Positions 14,219-21,701 are shown, counted from the stretch's first letter. The stretch is DNA of 24,181 bases from Candidatus Melainabacteria bacterium GWA2_34_9 (GCA_001784535.1 MFRJ01000006.1:1-24181); one strand, 5' to 3'. Program-made: numbers and translations. The notes: generated from the sequence alone by a model not told the origin.

Positions 14219-14455
14219 TTGTTTTGTTGCATAAATCATTAAAGCCAACTTTAATAAACTTTTTATTCTAGTTAAAATCAATGCTGCAAAAATACCCAAT
14301 GAAACTGCAATAATTGCTGCTTCCATAGATTGTTCTTTTACAATCTCTGTTATATCGGCTTTTGTAAAACGTCTTCTTGATAATAAATCTGCTATATGAG
14401 TTATTTCCTCTCGAGTATTATTAATATCACTTAAGACTTTAACTGTTCCAGCCAT
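14192..14455 (-). CDS. Small membrane protein, YqjK-like position
   Basis: An 87-aa protein with a cytoplasmic helical N-terminus (about 1-45) and a hydrophobic segment AAIIAVSLGIFAALIL (46-61), followed by a second, basic-flanked hydrophobic stretch LLKLALMIYATKQSISYLL. GGAGG precedes the ATG by 10 bases. It overlaps the upstream gene by 25 bp, so the two are translationally coupled. By position it corresponds to yqjK in the enterobacterial yqjD-yqjE-yqjK set, but sequence similarity is not recognisable by eye. Function unknown; inner-membrane association is the safest statement. Confidence 0.7.
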   Translation of the reverse strand: MAGTVKVLSDINNTREEITHIADLLSRRRFTKADITEIVKEQSMEAAIIAVSLGIFAALILTRIKSLLKLALMIYATKQSISYLLKK

Positions 14456-14844
14456 TTTTTAATTTCCTCCAGAGTTTTTGCAGTTTCTTCAGCAAGTTTT
14501 TTCCTGTTTTTACCAATTTTTTTCAATTGAGATTTTATATAAAAAAACAGCAAAACCGGTATTAGCAAGTATAAAAGCGTTACAAACAATAAAGACCACC
14601 ATACAGAAAAGAATAAAGAAAAAGTAATAACTAATAAAATCCCACCAAATAAAGTCGACATTATTGCAGCGCAAATACCAACAACCGCCATAATTATGGA
14701 TTTTATTATAATAGAAGCTTCTTCTTTCATTTCTTCCTTGAAGAATTTTATATGCTGGGAAATAAGAGATACAAAATTATAAACAAGACTTTTAATCAGG
14801 CATATTAAATCTGCCTGTTGATTGAATTTATTTTCTTCCGACAT
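14431..14844 (-). CDS. Holin-X / YqjE-family membrane protein
   Basis: A 137-aa protein. After an N-terminal helix (about 10-45) come two long hydrophobic segments, SIIMAVVGICAAIMSTLFGG and then a stretch from ILLVITFSLFF through LLYLLIPVLLFFYI, and a Lys-rich C-terminal helix. This two-helix-hairpin pattern with a preceding amphipathic helix matches the YqjE / putative Actinobacterial Holin-X family, which despite its name is generally chromosomal. GAGG lies 7 bases before the ATG. It lies between a YqjD-like and a small membrane protein gene and is probably part of one envelope-associated complex. Confidence 0.7.
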   Translation of the reverse strand: MSEENKFNQQADLICLIKSLVYNFVSLISQHIKFFKEEMKEEASIIIKSIIMAVVGICAAIMSTLFGGILLVITFSLFFSVWWSLLFVTLLYLLIPVLLFFYIKSQLKKIGKNRKKLAEETAKTLEEIKKWLEQLKS

Positions 14845-14862
14845 TTTTTAACCTCAGATAGT

Positions 14863-15180
14863 TTATCTAAAAAGGATTTTTCCGATTAAAAAACCTATAA
14901 GTAATGCTCCGCCAAGTGCTTTTGCAGGGTTTTTCTTTACTACGTGAGAAAGGTCTTCTTTCATTGCATCCACATTTCTTTCTCTAAAAAATTCTGCGGT
15001 TTCATGCATTTTTTCTGCAGCTTTATCAAGATTTTCTGCTGTTGAGCTCATAAGATTATTTAAGTTTTCAGTAACCTGCTCTTCCATTTCCAGCGTTTTT
15101 TTTCTTAATTCTTCTGCTTTTTCTTTTAAATTGATATGTTTTCCACCATTAAGTTCTTCTGCCATCATAGGTTCGCTCAT
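14863..15180 (-). CDS. DUF883 / YqjD-ElaB-like membrane-anchored protein
   Basis: A 105-aa protein. Residues 15-75 are a long amphipathic coiled-coil region (KEKAEELRKKTLEMEEQVTE, AENLDKAAEKMHETAEFF). The C-terminus is VVKKNPAKALGGALLIGFLI then GKILFR, a Gly-rich single membrane helix preceded by a KKNP turn, the hallmark of the YqjD/ElaB/DUF883 group. In E. coli such proteins are tail-anchored and bind stationary-phase ribosomes; that role here is inference. AGGAGGG lies 10 bases before the ATG, the strongest ribosome-binding site in the window. It is the first gene of the leftward three-gene unit. Confidence 0.75.
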   Translation of the reverse strand: MSEPMMAEELNGGKHINLKEKAEELRKKTLEMEEQVTENLNNLMSSTAENLDKAAEKMHETAEFFRERNVDAMKEDLSHVVKKNPAKALGGALLIGFLIGKILFR

Positions 15181-15402
15181 TTTTAATATCCCTCCTGTAT
15201 AAATTACAAATTAAGTTTAAATACTCTCGATTTGAATAATTATGAGTGAATATTTTTTCGTTTACATTAGTAAGATAGCTAGATGAAATGATGATTTTAA
15301 ACTTTTGTATCAAACATAAAAATTTTTAATCAAATAAAACAATTTATTAAAATGGTGTGTTTTTATTTAAGTAGCAATATGTTTTGGATTTGGGAAAGTT
15401 AA

Positions 15403-18279
15403 ATGGAAGTCAACAAGGCTAATTTACCATATATACCTGTAAATAATGTTTCATACCGAAACAATACTATTCCGGCTGCTTATTATTCTACTTATGCAAA
15501 GCCGGAATATCAATACCAGCATTACCAATACCCGTCATATTGCCAAAACACCCAAACAACAGACATAAATGCCATTATGAGAAGTCGGGTTTTACCCGCA
15601 TCCACGGAAGGTTACAGGGAAATTGAGACTTTCAACGCGCCTTTCCTTGATAAAGGCAAATTTTACAAACTCGATAACGGACAAAATGTAGTAATTATTC
15701 CTAAAAAAGGTCCGACAACAATAAAAACTTTCACAAAAGTCGGGTCTTTTAACGAAGAAAAAAACAGAGGAATAAGCCATTACATTGAGCACAACCTTTT
15801 TAACGGTTCAAGCCAGCTCGGCCCCAATGAATTCGTAGAAAAAGTTACGAGTATGGGCGGTCAATACAACGCAGGAACAAATACAACAAATACCGACTAC
15901 TTTATTAAATCTCCGATGCATAAAGAAGGCGATTTTGAAAAATTTATGACAATGCATGCGGATATGCTTCTAAATCCGAGTTTTACCGATAAAATGCTCG
16001 AAAAAGAAAAAGGTCCTGTAATTTCCGAAATCCAAATGTACGAAGATGATCCTGCTGACAAAGCATTTAACTTAATGCTTAAAAACTTATTCAGAATTAA
16101 AGCAGATTATCAGGGGCTTATTGCTGGTTCGTCAAAAACAATAGCTAATTTAACAAAAAAAGATGTTTTCGATTACTATAATAAATGGTATAGACCTGAT
16201 AACATGACTACTGTGGTTGTCGGAGAAGTAAATCCAGAGCAAACCATTAAAACAATAAGCAAACTATTCAACCAGAAAAAAGCTTCGCCTGTACAAAACG
16301 CTAAAGAACCTTACAATGAGCCTGTAAATTTAATACAAAAACCCGTAAGGGCTGACTTAAAAAGCTCTCATACTGATGCGGTAACTTTAAATATGGCTTT
16401 TGCAGGACCTGCGAATAATAATATCAAAGATACCATGGCAACTATGGCATTGTGCGGTGCTTTAACAGGTTATGAAAACGCAAAACTTACAAAAACCCTT
16501 AAGGAATTTAATACCGCGGGTGCTGTAGATGTAAGCGTCATAAATCCAAATTCTAAAGATCCTCAGCTTATAACCCTTGGTTCAACATTCAAACCGGGAA
16601 AAGAAGAAGACGGATTAAAAGCTATTTATTCAACTTTACAAAGCATGGGAACACAACCTTTAACTCAACAAGAAATGTTTATAGTTAAAAATAAGCTTAA
16701 AGATAATTTAACACAAGTCAGCGAAAGCTCTATGGGTGTTGCAAATCTTGTTGGTCAGGCTATCACAGGACATGGTTCTCTCAATGCCTATACTAATATG
16801 CTGAACGAAATAGAAAAATTAACTCCACAGGATATTCAGCTTGCTACACAGAAATATTTAGACCTTAACAGGACTTCTATCGTTATGGTTCATCCTGAAA
16901 CCCCTAAAATAGGGTTCAGTTCATCATCTAAAATCGGATTCGGAGGAAATGCAGATAGATTCAAACTCCAAAACTTAAAAGAATATGATTTGCCAAACAA
17001 TTTGCGTGTTGCAATTAACGATGATCCAAGCTCCATAAGGACAAGCGCTAATTTATCCGTACAAACAGACGGATTAAAAACATTAAAATCAGGTGTTGCA
17101 GATATATTGACCATTATGCTTAATAAAGGGACAAGAAATTATTCTGAAGAACAATTAAATAATATTAAAGACACCTATAATTTAGGTGTGGCAGCAAGCG
17201 CAGATGGAGATTCTATCAGTTTAACCGCCGATTGCCCTAAAGAAAAACTGCCTATGGCACTTGGTGTAATCAAAGAAATGCTTTATAATCCTGATTTTAC
17301 AGATGAAAAATTCAACAAAGCAAAAGAAGAAATAAAAGTTCAGTATTCAAGTATTCCTAAAGACCCAGCCAATAAAGCAATGGAAGCTTTATTCCCCGAT
17401 AATTCATGGGGAAATACGCCGGGTAAAATTTTAGAAAATATTAATAATATTACATTAAATGATGTTCAGATTTTACACAGACAAATAATAGCTAATTCTC
17501 AGGGTAAAATTGCTATAGACGGTCCTATAAGCAATACTCCCGGGCTGGGACAGGCTGTGTTTATGCAGCTTCAATCAGGAATGGGGTTTGCTCAAAAGCA
17601 TCATGCTATTAATATCCCTGAATCACAAAAATTACCTGAAACAAAAGTTATAACCGAAGCAGAATCAAGAAATCAGGCTGATATTGTACAAGTATTCAAA
17701 ATCAAGGAAAGCAAAAACATCAAAGATGCGGCTGCTTTAATGCTTTTAAATGAAATACTTGGCGGCAACAGTCAATCAAGATTATTTACAGATTTAAGAG
17801 AAACACAAAAGCTTGCCTATAAAGTAAAATCAAACTATGTTACAGACGGACATCAAGGAATAATGAAGCTTCTGATAAAAACAACCACTGAAGATGACCT
17901 CAAAGGACCTACTCATGAAAATGTGCAGAAATCTTTAGACGGATTCAAAAAGCATATAAATGCTTTAATGACTATACCTGTGGGCAACGAAGAACTTGAA
18001 ACAGCCAAGATGGAAGCCAAAACACATTTTCTTGATGACACAGAAAGTTCTTTCGGAAGGTCTGCAAGGATTCAGTCAGGATACAATACTCTTTATGGTG
18101 CAAATTATCACAATCAAATGCTTGATGCTATAAATGAATTAACACCGAAGGATATTAAAAACGCGGCATTAGCTTATTTTAATCAACCATCGGTTATTTC
18201 AATGATTGCAAGCCCTGATACAATCAAGAATATGAAACCTTATTTATCTTCATTAGGCAAAATTGAAGAAGTTAAATAA
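15403..18279 (+). CDS. M16-family zinc metallopeptidase, fused two-half form
   Basis: A 958-aa peptidase of the pitrilysin/insulinase (M16) family. Residues 1-65 are a low-complexity Tyr/Asn/Pro/Gln-rich segment with no signal peptide. The first M16 half has the inverted zinc motif HYIEH (H126, E129, H130) and a third ligand E209 in VISEIQMYEDDP. An M16_C-type region follows with NKWYRPDNMTTVVVG. After a Ser/Gly linker (near 500-515) the second half (from YDLPNNLRVAINDD) repeats the fold but lacks HxxEH, as in other fused M16 enzymes, where the second half closes the chamber. AARE-like substrate-binding text EILGGNSQSRLFTDLRE is also typical. Expected to cut peptides in a closed cavity; localisation is uncertain. 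Its stop overlaps the convergent 45-aa gene by 8 bp. Confidence 0.9.
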   Translation: MEVNKANLPYIPVNNVSYRNNTIPAAYYSTYAKPEYQYQHYQYPSYCQNTQTTDINAIMRSRVLPASTEGYREIETFNAPFLDKGKFYKLDNGQNVVIIPKKGPTTIKTFTKVGSFNEEKNRGISHYIEHNLFNGSSQLGPNEFVEKVTSMGGQYNAGTNTTNTDYFIKSPMHKEGDFEKFMTMHADMLLNPSFTDKMLEKEKGPVISEIQMYEDDPADKAFNLMLKNLFRIKADYQGLIAGSSKTIANLTKKDVFDYYNKWYRPDNMTTVVVGEVNPEQTIKTISKLFNQKKASPVQNAKEPYNEPVNLIQKPVRADLKSSHTDAVTLNMAFAGPANNNIKDTMATMALCGALTGYENAKLTKTLKEFNTAGAVDVSVINPNSKDPQLITLGSTFKPGKEEDGLKAIYSTLQSMGTQPLTQQEMFIVKNKLKDNLTQVSESSMGVANLVGQAITGHGSLNAYTNMLNEIEKLTPQDIQLATQKYLDLNRTSIVMVHPETPKIGFSSSSKIGFGGNADRFKLQNLKEYDLPNNLRVAINDDPSSIRTSANLSVQTDGLKTLKSGVADILTIMLNKGTRNYSEEQLNNIKDTYNLGVAASADGDSISLTADCPKEKLPMALGVIKEMLYNPDFTDEKFNKAKEEIKVQYSSIPKDPANKAMEALFPDNSWGNTPGKILENINNITLNDVQILHRQIIANSQGKIAIDGPISNTPGLGQAVFMQLQSGMGFAQKHHAINIPESQKLPETKVITEAESRNQADIVQVFKIKESKNIKDAAALMLLNEILGGNSQSRLFTDLRETQKLAYKVKSNYVTDGHQGIMKLLIKTTTEDDLKGPTHENVQKSLDGFKKHINALMTIPVGNEELETAKMEAKTHFLDDTESSFGRSARIQSGYNTLYGANYHNQMLDAINELTPKDIKNAALAYFNQPSVISMIASPDTIKNMKPYLSSLGKIEEVK

Positions 18280-18409
18280 TTTTTTTATCAATCTTTAGTT
18301 TGTTTACATCGTCTTTTAGTATTTCAATAACGTTAAAAAGATCATCTATGGCGATTTTAAAGTTTTCTCTAGTTTCATGAAGTAGCGTTTCAAGCTCTGG
18401 TTGTGTCAT
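18272..18409 (-). CDS. Small helical protein, 45 aa, paralogue of the 41-aa protein at 10530-10655
   Basis: The ATG at 18409 has AGGAGA 6 bases upstream and opens a 45-codon frame whose core is NFKIAIDDLFNVIEILKDDV (residues 16-35) followed by NKLKIDKK. It shares 22 of 29 core residues (15-43) with the small ORF at 10530. It is predicted to be one long amphipathic helix, acidic in the middle with a Lys-rich end; no signal or membrane segment. It is divergent from an XRE-type regulator across 105 bp, and its leader contains a perfect AT-rich palindrome. Its 3' end overlaps that of the M16 gene by 8 bp. Function unknown. Confidence 0.7.
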   Translation of the reverse strand: MTQPELETLLHETRENFKIAIDDLFNVIEILKDDVNKLKIDKKII

Positions 18410-18421
18410 AATTTCTCCTGA

Positions 18422-18445
18422 TATTAATAAAATTTTTTATTAATA
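18422..18445. promoter_or_regulatory. Perfect AT-rich palindrome, candidate operator
   Basis: TATTAATAAAA and TTTTATTAATA pair perfectly around TT, just upstream of the ribosome-binding site of the 45-aa gene and within the gap shared with the XRE gene. The symmetric form fits a dimeric regulator site. On the minus strand it could alternatively form a leader hairpin. Confidence 0.45.
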
Positions 18446-18458
18446 AATGATATATTAC

Positions 18459-18533
18459 ATTTTATGACCTGTCAAGCCATAAAATTATTATCTAAAAACT
18501 TATAAAGTAAGTTTATGAATCATAAAATTTTAT
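18459..18533. promoter_or_regulatory. ATTTTATG/CATAAAAT half-site cluster around the XRE start
   Basis: ATTTTATG at 18459-18466 and its reverse complement CATAAAAT at 18478-18485 form an inverted repeat with an 11-bp spacer. The same half-site recurs as the 12-bp palindrome ATAAAATTTTAT at 18522-18533 inside the first codons of the XRE gene. The arrangement would suit autoregulation by the XRE protein, but AT-rich chance similarity cannot be excluded. Confidence 0.35.
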
Positions 18534-18733
18534 ATGAAAATTTAGGCAAAAATATAAAAAAAATTCGTAATGAAAAAGGACTTACTCAGGAACAACTTTC
18601 TGAGAAAGTAGGAGTGGGTCTTGAATTTATTGGAAAAATTGAAATTGCAAAAAAAAAGCCAAGCATTGATACTTTTTTTAAAATAGCAATCGCTCTTGAA
18701 GTAGAACCTTATGAATTGTTAAAGTTTGATTAA
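18515..18733 (+). CDS. Small XRE-family helix-turn-helix regulator
   Basis: A 72-aa protein that is essentially a single HTH_3 domain: LGKNIKKIRNEKGLTQEQLS, EKVGVGLEFIGKIEIAKKKP and SIDTFFKIAIALEVEPYELL. The recognition helix lies around VGLEFIGKIE. No effector or dimerisation extension is present. The ribosome-binding site is weak. It is divergent from the 45-aa small gene, and the region between them carries palindromes. The 3' end overlaps that of convergent tyrS by 15 bp. It likely controls itself and possibly the neighbouring small gene; a stand-alone phage- or plasmid-type repressor is the alternative. Confidence 0.88.
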   Translation: MNHKILYENLGKNIKKIRNEKGLTQEQLSEKVGVGLEFIGKIEIAKKKPSIDTFFKIAIALEVEPYELLKFD

Positions 18734-19963
18734 CCTGGCGAATTTTCTTTTGCCAACTTGAAGAACAAGAAAATCTTTTCCGCCAAACTCAATTTTTTGC
18801 ATAAGATCGGAAACTTTTTCGTTATTCAATTTTACTCCGCCGCCTTGTATAAGTCTTTTAGCTTCACCTTTGCTTACCGTAAGGTTATTTTCTGCTATAA
18901 AATCAATTAAAATAACACCTTCAGTAACTTTGAATTCTTCTATTTCATCAGGCAAACCTTTTTTACTGAAAATATTTATAAATTCCTGCTCGGCTTTTTC
19001 TGCTTCTTCAGCAGAATAGTATTCACTTACGATAGTTTTTGCAAGCTTCATCTTGTAATCGCGGGGGTTTACCTGCCATGATTCAAGCTCTGTTTTTATT
19101 TTTTCTAGATCTTCAGGTGTAATATCTGTTAAAAGCTCATAATATCTTATTATTAAAGCATCTGGAATAGACATAATTTTTCCAAGCATATCTTTTGGAG
19201 AATCAGTAAGACTAATGCAATGATCGGAATAGGATTTGGACATTTTAATAACGCCGTCAGTTCCCTCAAGAAGCGGGACGAGCAAAACCATTTGAGGATG
19301 TTTTTTGCCGTAAGCACTCTGAATATCACGCCCCAGAAGCACGTTAAATCTCTGGTCTGTTCCGCCAAGTTCAATATCAGCGTCAACTTCAACTGAGTCA
19401 TAAGCCTGCATTAAAGGATAGAAAAACTCATGCACGGAAATAGGCTTGCCTTCTGCGTATCTTTTCGCAAAGTCGTCCCTTACCAGCATCTGAGCTACTG
19501 TTATTTGGGAAGAAAGTTTTAATAAATCAACAAGATTCATATTGTGAAGCCAGTCTGCGTTATTTACAACTTCTGCATTGTTTATATCAACAACTTGTCC
19601 CATCTGTTCAAGGTAAGTTTTTGCGTTCTGGTCAACTTCTTCCTTTGTCAGGGCAGGTCTTGTTTCTGATTTTCCTGACGGATCACCTATCATAGCGGTT
19701 GCACCTCCGACTATAAGCACTACCTGATGACCTGCTTTCTGAAATTGTCTTAATTTTCTCATTACAACGGTATGCCCTAAGTGTAAATCTGGTCTTGTAG
19801 GGTCAAGCCCGAGTTTTACTCTTAAAGGTTTTCCTGTTTCTTCTGATTTTTTGAGTTTTCTGGCGAGTTCTTTTACTCCGCCCGGTAAAACTTCCGCGCC
19901 TTTTGCTAAAAACTCCGCCTGTTTTATGAATTTTTCCTGAATTTCCATTGTTATTTCACTCAT
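18719..19963 (-). CDS. tyrS: Tyrosine--tRNA ligase
   Basis: A 414-aa class I aminoacyl-tRNA synthetase. The Rossmann core shows LGLDPTRPDLHLGHTVV with the HIGH-equivalent HLGH (61-64), GGATAMIGDPSGKSETRPAL, and KMSKS (240-244). ELGGTDQRFN is the tyrosine-site block. The C-terminal S4 RNA-binding domain (about 350-414) includes SKGEAKRLIQGGGVKLN. The DPTRPDLHLGH form and overall length match the TyrZ-like bacterial subgroup. The start has AGAGAAG upstream. A candidate promoter lies 51 bp upstream. No T-box leader motif is present. Confidence 0.96.
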   Translation of the reverse strand: MSEITMEIQEKFIKQAEFLAKGAEVLPGGVKELARKLKKSEETGKPLRVKLGLDPTRPDLHLGHTVVMRKLRQFQKAGHQVVLIVGGATAMIGDPSGKSETRPALTKEEVDQNAKTYLEQMGQVVDINNAEVVNNADWLHNMNLVDLLKLSSQITVAQMLVRDDFAKRYAEGKPISVHEFFYPLMQAYDSVEVDADIELGGTDQRFNVLLGRDIQSAYGKKHPQMVLLVPLLEGTDGVIKMSKSYSDHCISLTDSPKDMLGKIMSIPDALIIRYYELLTDITPEDLEKIKTELESWQVNPRDYKMKLAKTIVSEYYSAEEAEKAEQEFINIFSKKGLPDEIEEFKVTEGVILIDFIAENNLTVSKGEAKRLIQGGGVKLNNEKVSDLMQKIEFGGKDFLVLQVGKRKFARLIKL

Positions 19964-20013
19964 TTTGTCTTCTCTTGGTTTTTCAGATATATGTTAACTT
20001 GAATTGCTAACCA

Positions 20014-20041
20014 ATTATACTATATTAATCTTTAAAAGTAA
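20014..20041 (-). promoter_or_regulatory. Candidate tyrS promoter
   Basis: Read on the minus strand: TTACTT, 16 bp, TATAAT, ending 51 bp before the tyrS start codon. The -10 is consensus; the -35 matches only partly. The same TTACTT-like/N16/TATAAT layout is seen upstream of trpB. Confidence 0.4.
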
Positions 20042-20056
20042 TTTATATTTGACTAT

Positions 20057-20112
20057 CAAGGAGAAAGAGAGCAGGAAAAACCTGCAGGTTTTTCCTGCTC
20101 TCTTTCTCCTTG
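20057..20112. repeat. Perfect 56-bp palindrome upstream of tyrS
   Basis: The arm CAAGGAGAAAGAGAGCAGGA continues as AAAACCTG and is followed at once by its exact reverse complement: 28 bp per arm, no spacer, centre CCTGCAGG. It is G+C- and purine-rich on one arm, unlike its AT-rich surroundings. No T-tract follows on either side, so it is not an ordinary terminator. It lies in the 386-bp gap between trpB and tyrS. Confidence 0.9.
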
Positions 20113-20121
20113 TACTGCGAC

Positions 20122-20237
20122 GAGGGTTTTAATCCCCTGAATTGTCTATCCTTTGACAGGGTATCATATCTCTAAAATTTATTTATTTTTTTTGTTTCGA
20201 GTTTATATAGTTAAGATAGTTAAAGATTAAAACCCTC
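20122..20237. repeat. 116-bp segment closed by a 13-bp inverted repeat
   Basis: GAGGGTTTTAATC at 20122-20134 and GATTAAAACCCTC at 20225-20237 are exact reverse complements 90 bp apart. Inside, CCCTG and CAGGG (20135-20139, 20157-20161) can form an inner stem, followed by an AT-rich stretch with eight consecutive T. It could be a structured RNA or a miniature inverted-repeat element; no coding frame is seen. Confidence 0.6.
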
Positions 20238-20270
20238 CTACTGTTAAGGAATACAGTGTTTTGGTGCGAA

Positions 20271-20324
20271 GATAGTCCAGACTTTTGTTGGGATACTCCA
20301 GATTTATGCAAAGATAATCCAGAC
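20271..20324. repeat. Three 12-bp direct repeats at exact 21-bp spacing
   Basis: GATAGTCCAGAC (20271), GATACTCCAGAT (20292) and GATAATCCAGAC (20313) share the pattern GATANTCCAGAY and start every 21 bp, about two helical turns. The intervening bases are not conserved. This suggests tandem protein-binding sites on one DNA face. The layout recalls the multiple terminal repeats of IS21-family insertion sequences, but no transposase is present. The array starts 26 bp downstream of the trpB stop. Confidence 0.65.
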
Positions 20325-20349
20325 AAATCTAGTGTATTAAAATGACAGC

Positions 20350-21561
20350 TTAATGACAATAATTAAACACGCTCTGCAAGTCTTTGTCGCCTCTGCCTGA
20401 AAGGCATAGAACCACTAAGTCATCTTTTGTGGTTGTTGGCATAAGTTCTTCCAGATAAGCTAAAGCATGCGAAGATTCAAGCGCTGGAACTATTCCTTCC
20501 AGCTTTGAAAGCAATTTAAAAGCTTTTACCGCCTGATCATCAGTTATGGGATAATATTGACCCCTGCCCGAGTCTTTCAGGTAGCTGTGTTCGGGACCGA
20601 CACCAGGGTAATCAAGTCCTGCCGAAATACTGTAAGCTTCTTCAATTTGTCCATACTCATCCTGCAAAACATAACTTAGCGAGCCATGCAACACGCCCGG
20701 TTTGCCTTTCATCATACTTGCTGCGGTAAGATTGGAATCTATACCTTGTCCTGCTGCTTCAATACCTATGATTTTTACATCTTTATCACCCAAAAAGCTA
20801 TAGAACATTCCCATAGAATTACTTCCGCCACCTATGCAGGCAAGAACATAATCAGGAAGTCTATTTTCTTTTTCCTGAATTTGTTGACGGGTTTCATTTC
20901 CTATAACTGACTGGAAAAATCTGACCATTTCAGGATACGGATGAGGACCGACTGTTGATCCTATTATATAATGGGTGTTTTCTACGTTTGTAACCCAATC
21001 TCTTATTGCTTCGCTTGTTGCGTCCTTAAGGGTTTTACTCCCCGAATAAACAGGATTAACCTTTGCACCGAGAAGTTTCATTCTTTCAACATTCACTGCC
21101 TGACGCTTTGTGTCTTCTTCTCCCATATAAATTTCGCATTCAAGCCCGAAAAGAGCGGAAACAGTGGCTGTTGCTACGCCATGCTGACCTGCTCCTGTTT
21201 CTGCGATGATTCTTTTTTTACCCATTTTTAAGGCTAAAAGAACTTGTCCCAGCGCATTATTGATTTTATGTGCGCCTGTATGGTTTAAGTCTTCTCTTTT
21301 AAGATATATTTTGCCTTTACCGTAATATTCAGTAAGTCTTTTCGCAAAATAAAGCGGCGTTGGTCTTCCTGAATAATCTTTCATCAGGCTGTATAAGTCA
21401 TCTAAAAATTTTTCATCGCTTATTGCTTCTTTAAAAACTTTTTCAAGCTCGTATAATGCCCCCATAAGAGTTTCCGGGACATATTTACCGCCATATTTTT
21501 CGAAATGTCCTTTTGAATCAGGCAAATTATAAGGTTTATTTTTTTCAAAACAGTGACTCAT
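20350..21561 (-). CDS. trpB: Tryptophan synthase beta chain
   Basis: A 403-aa PLP enzyme that joins indole and serine to make tryptophan. It opens GHFEKYGGKYVPETLMGAL, as TrpB1 does. PLP-binding K99 lies in HTGAHKINNALGQ, catalytic E121 in AETGAGQHG, and the phosphate cup is GGGSNSMG (244-251). C-terminal ESSHALAY and CLSGRGDKD are conserved. The length is normal. trpA and other trp genes are not adjacent, so the alpha subunit must be encoded elsewhere or the enzyme salvages free indole. The start has AGAGG about 11 bases upstream. No leader peptide with Trp codons is visible. Confidence 0.97.
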   Translation of the reverse strand: MSHCFEKNKPYNLPDSKGHFEKYGGKYVPETLMGALYELEKVFKEAISDEKFLDDLYSLMKDYSGRPTPLYFAKRLTEYYGKGKIYLKREDLNHTGAHKINNALGQVLLALKMGKKRIIAETGAGQHGVATATVSALFGLECEIYMGEEDTKRQAVNVERMKLLGAKVNPVYSGSKTLKDATSEAIRDWVTNVENTHYIIGSTVGPHPYPEMVRFFQSVIGNETRQQIQEKENRLPDYVLACIGGGSNSMGMFYSFLGDKDVKIIGIEAAGQGIDSNLTAASMMKGKPGVLHGSLSYVLQDEYGQIEEAYSISAGLDYPGVGPEHSYLKDSGRGQYYPITDDQAVKAFKLLSKLEGIVPALESSHALAYLEELMPTTTKDDLVVLCLSGRGDKDLQSVFNYCH

Positions 21562-21642
21562 AAGTTAAAAAACCTCTTCAATATATAGATTTTCTCTTAA
21601 ACTGTTATTATTCTATACCAAATTTTACTCGGAAATATTTTT

Positions 21643-21670
21643 ATTATAAAATTTGTTTAAAATTAGTAAA
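21643..21670 (-). promoter_or_regulatory. Candidate trpB promoter
   Basis: Read on the minus strand: TTTACT, 16 bp, TATAAT, about 80 bp before the trpB start codon. The consensus -10 and the position in the divergent trpB-rpmE gap support it; the -35 is weak. Confidence 0.4.
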
Positions 21671-21701
21671 ATGATTAATAAAAATTTGCCCATATAAAAT
21701 T

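Noticed and set aside
14431..14844. Phage holin from a prophage remnant
   Set aside because: No lysin, portal or other phage genes nearby; the gene order fits the chromosomal YqjE-type operon.
20122..20237. CRISPR array, because the inverted repeat resembles GTTTTAATC-type CRISPR repeats
   Set aside because: The unit occurs once in each orientation with no regularly spaced copies and no cas genes.
19964..20349. T-box riboswitch or trp attenuator ahead of tyrS
   Set aside because: No T-box core (GGTGG-N-ACCGCG-like), specifier loop or Trp-rich leader ORF is present.
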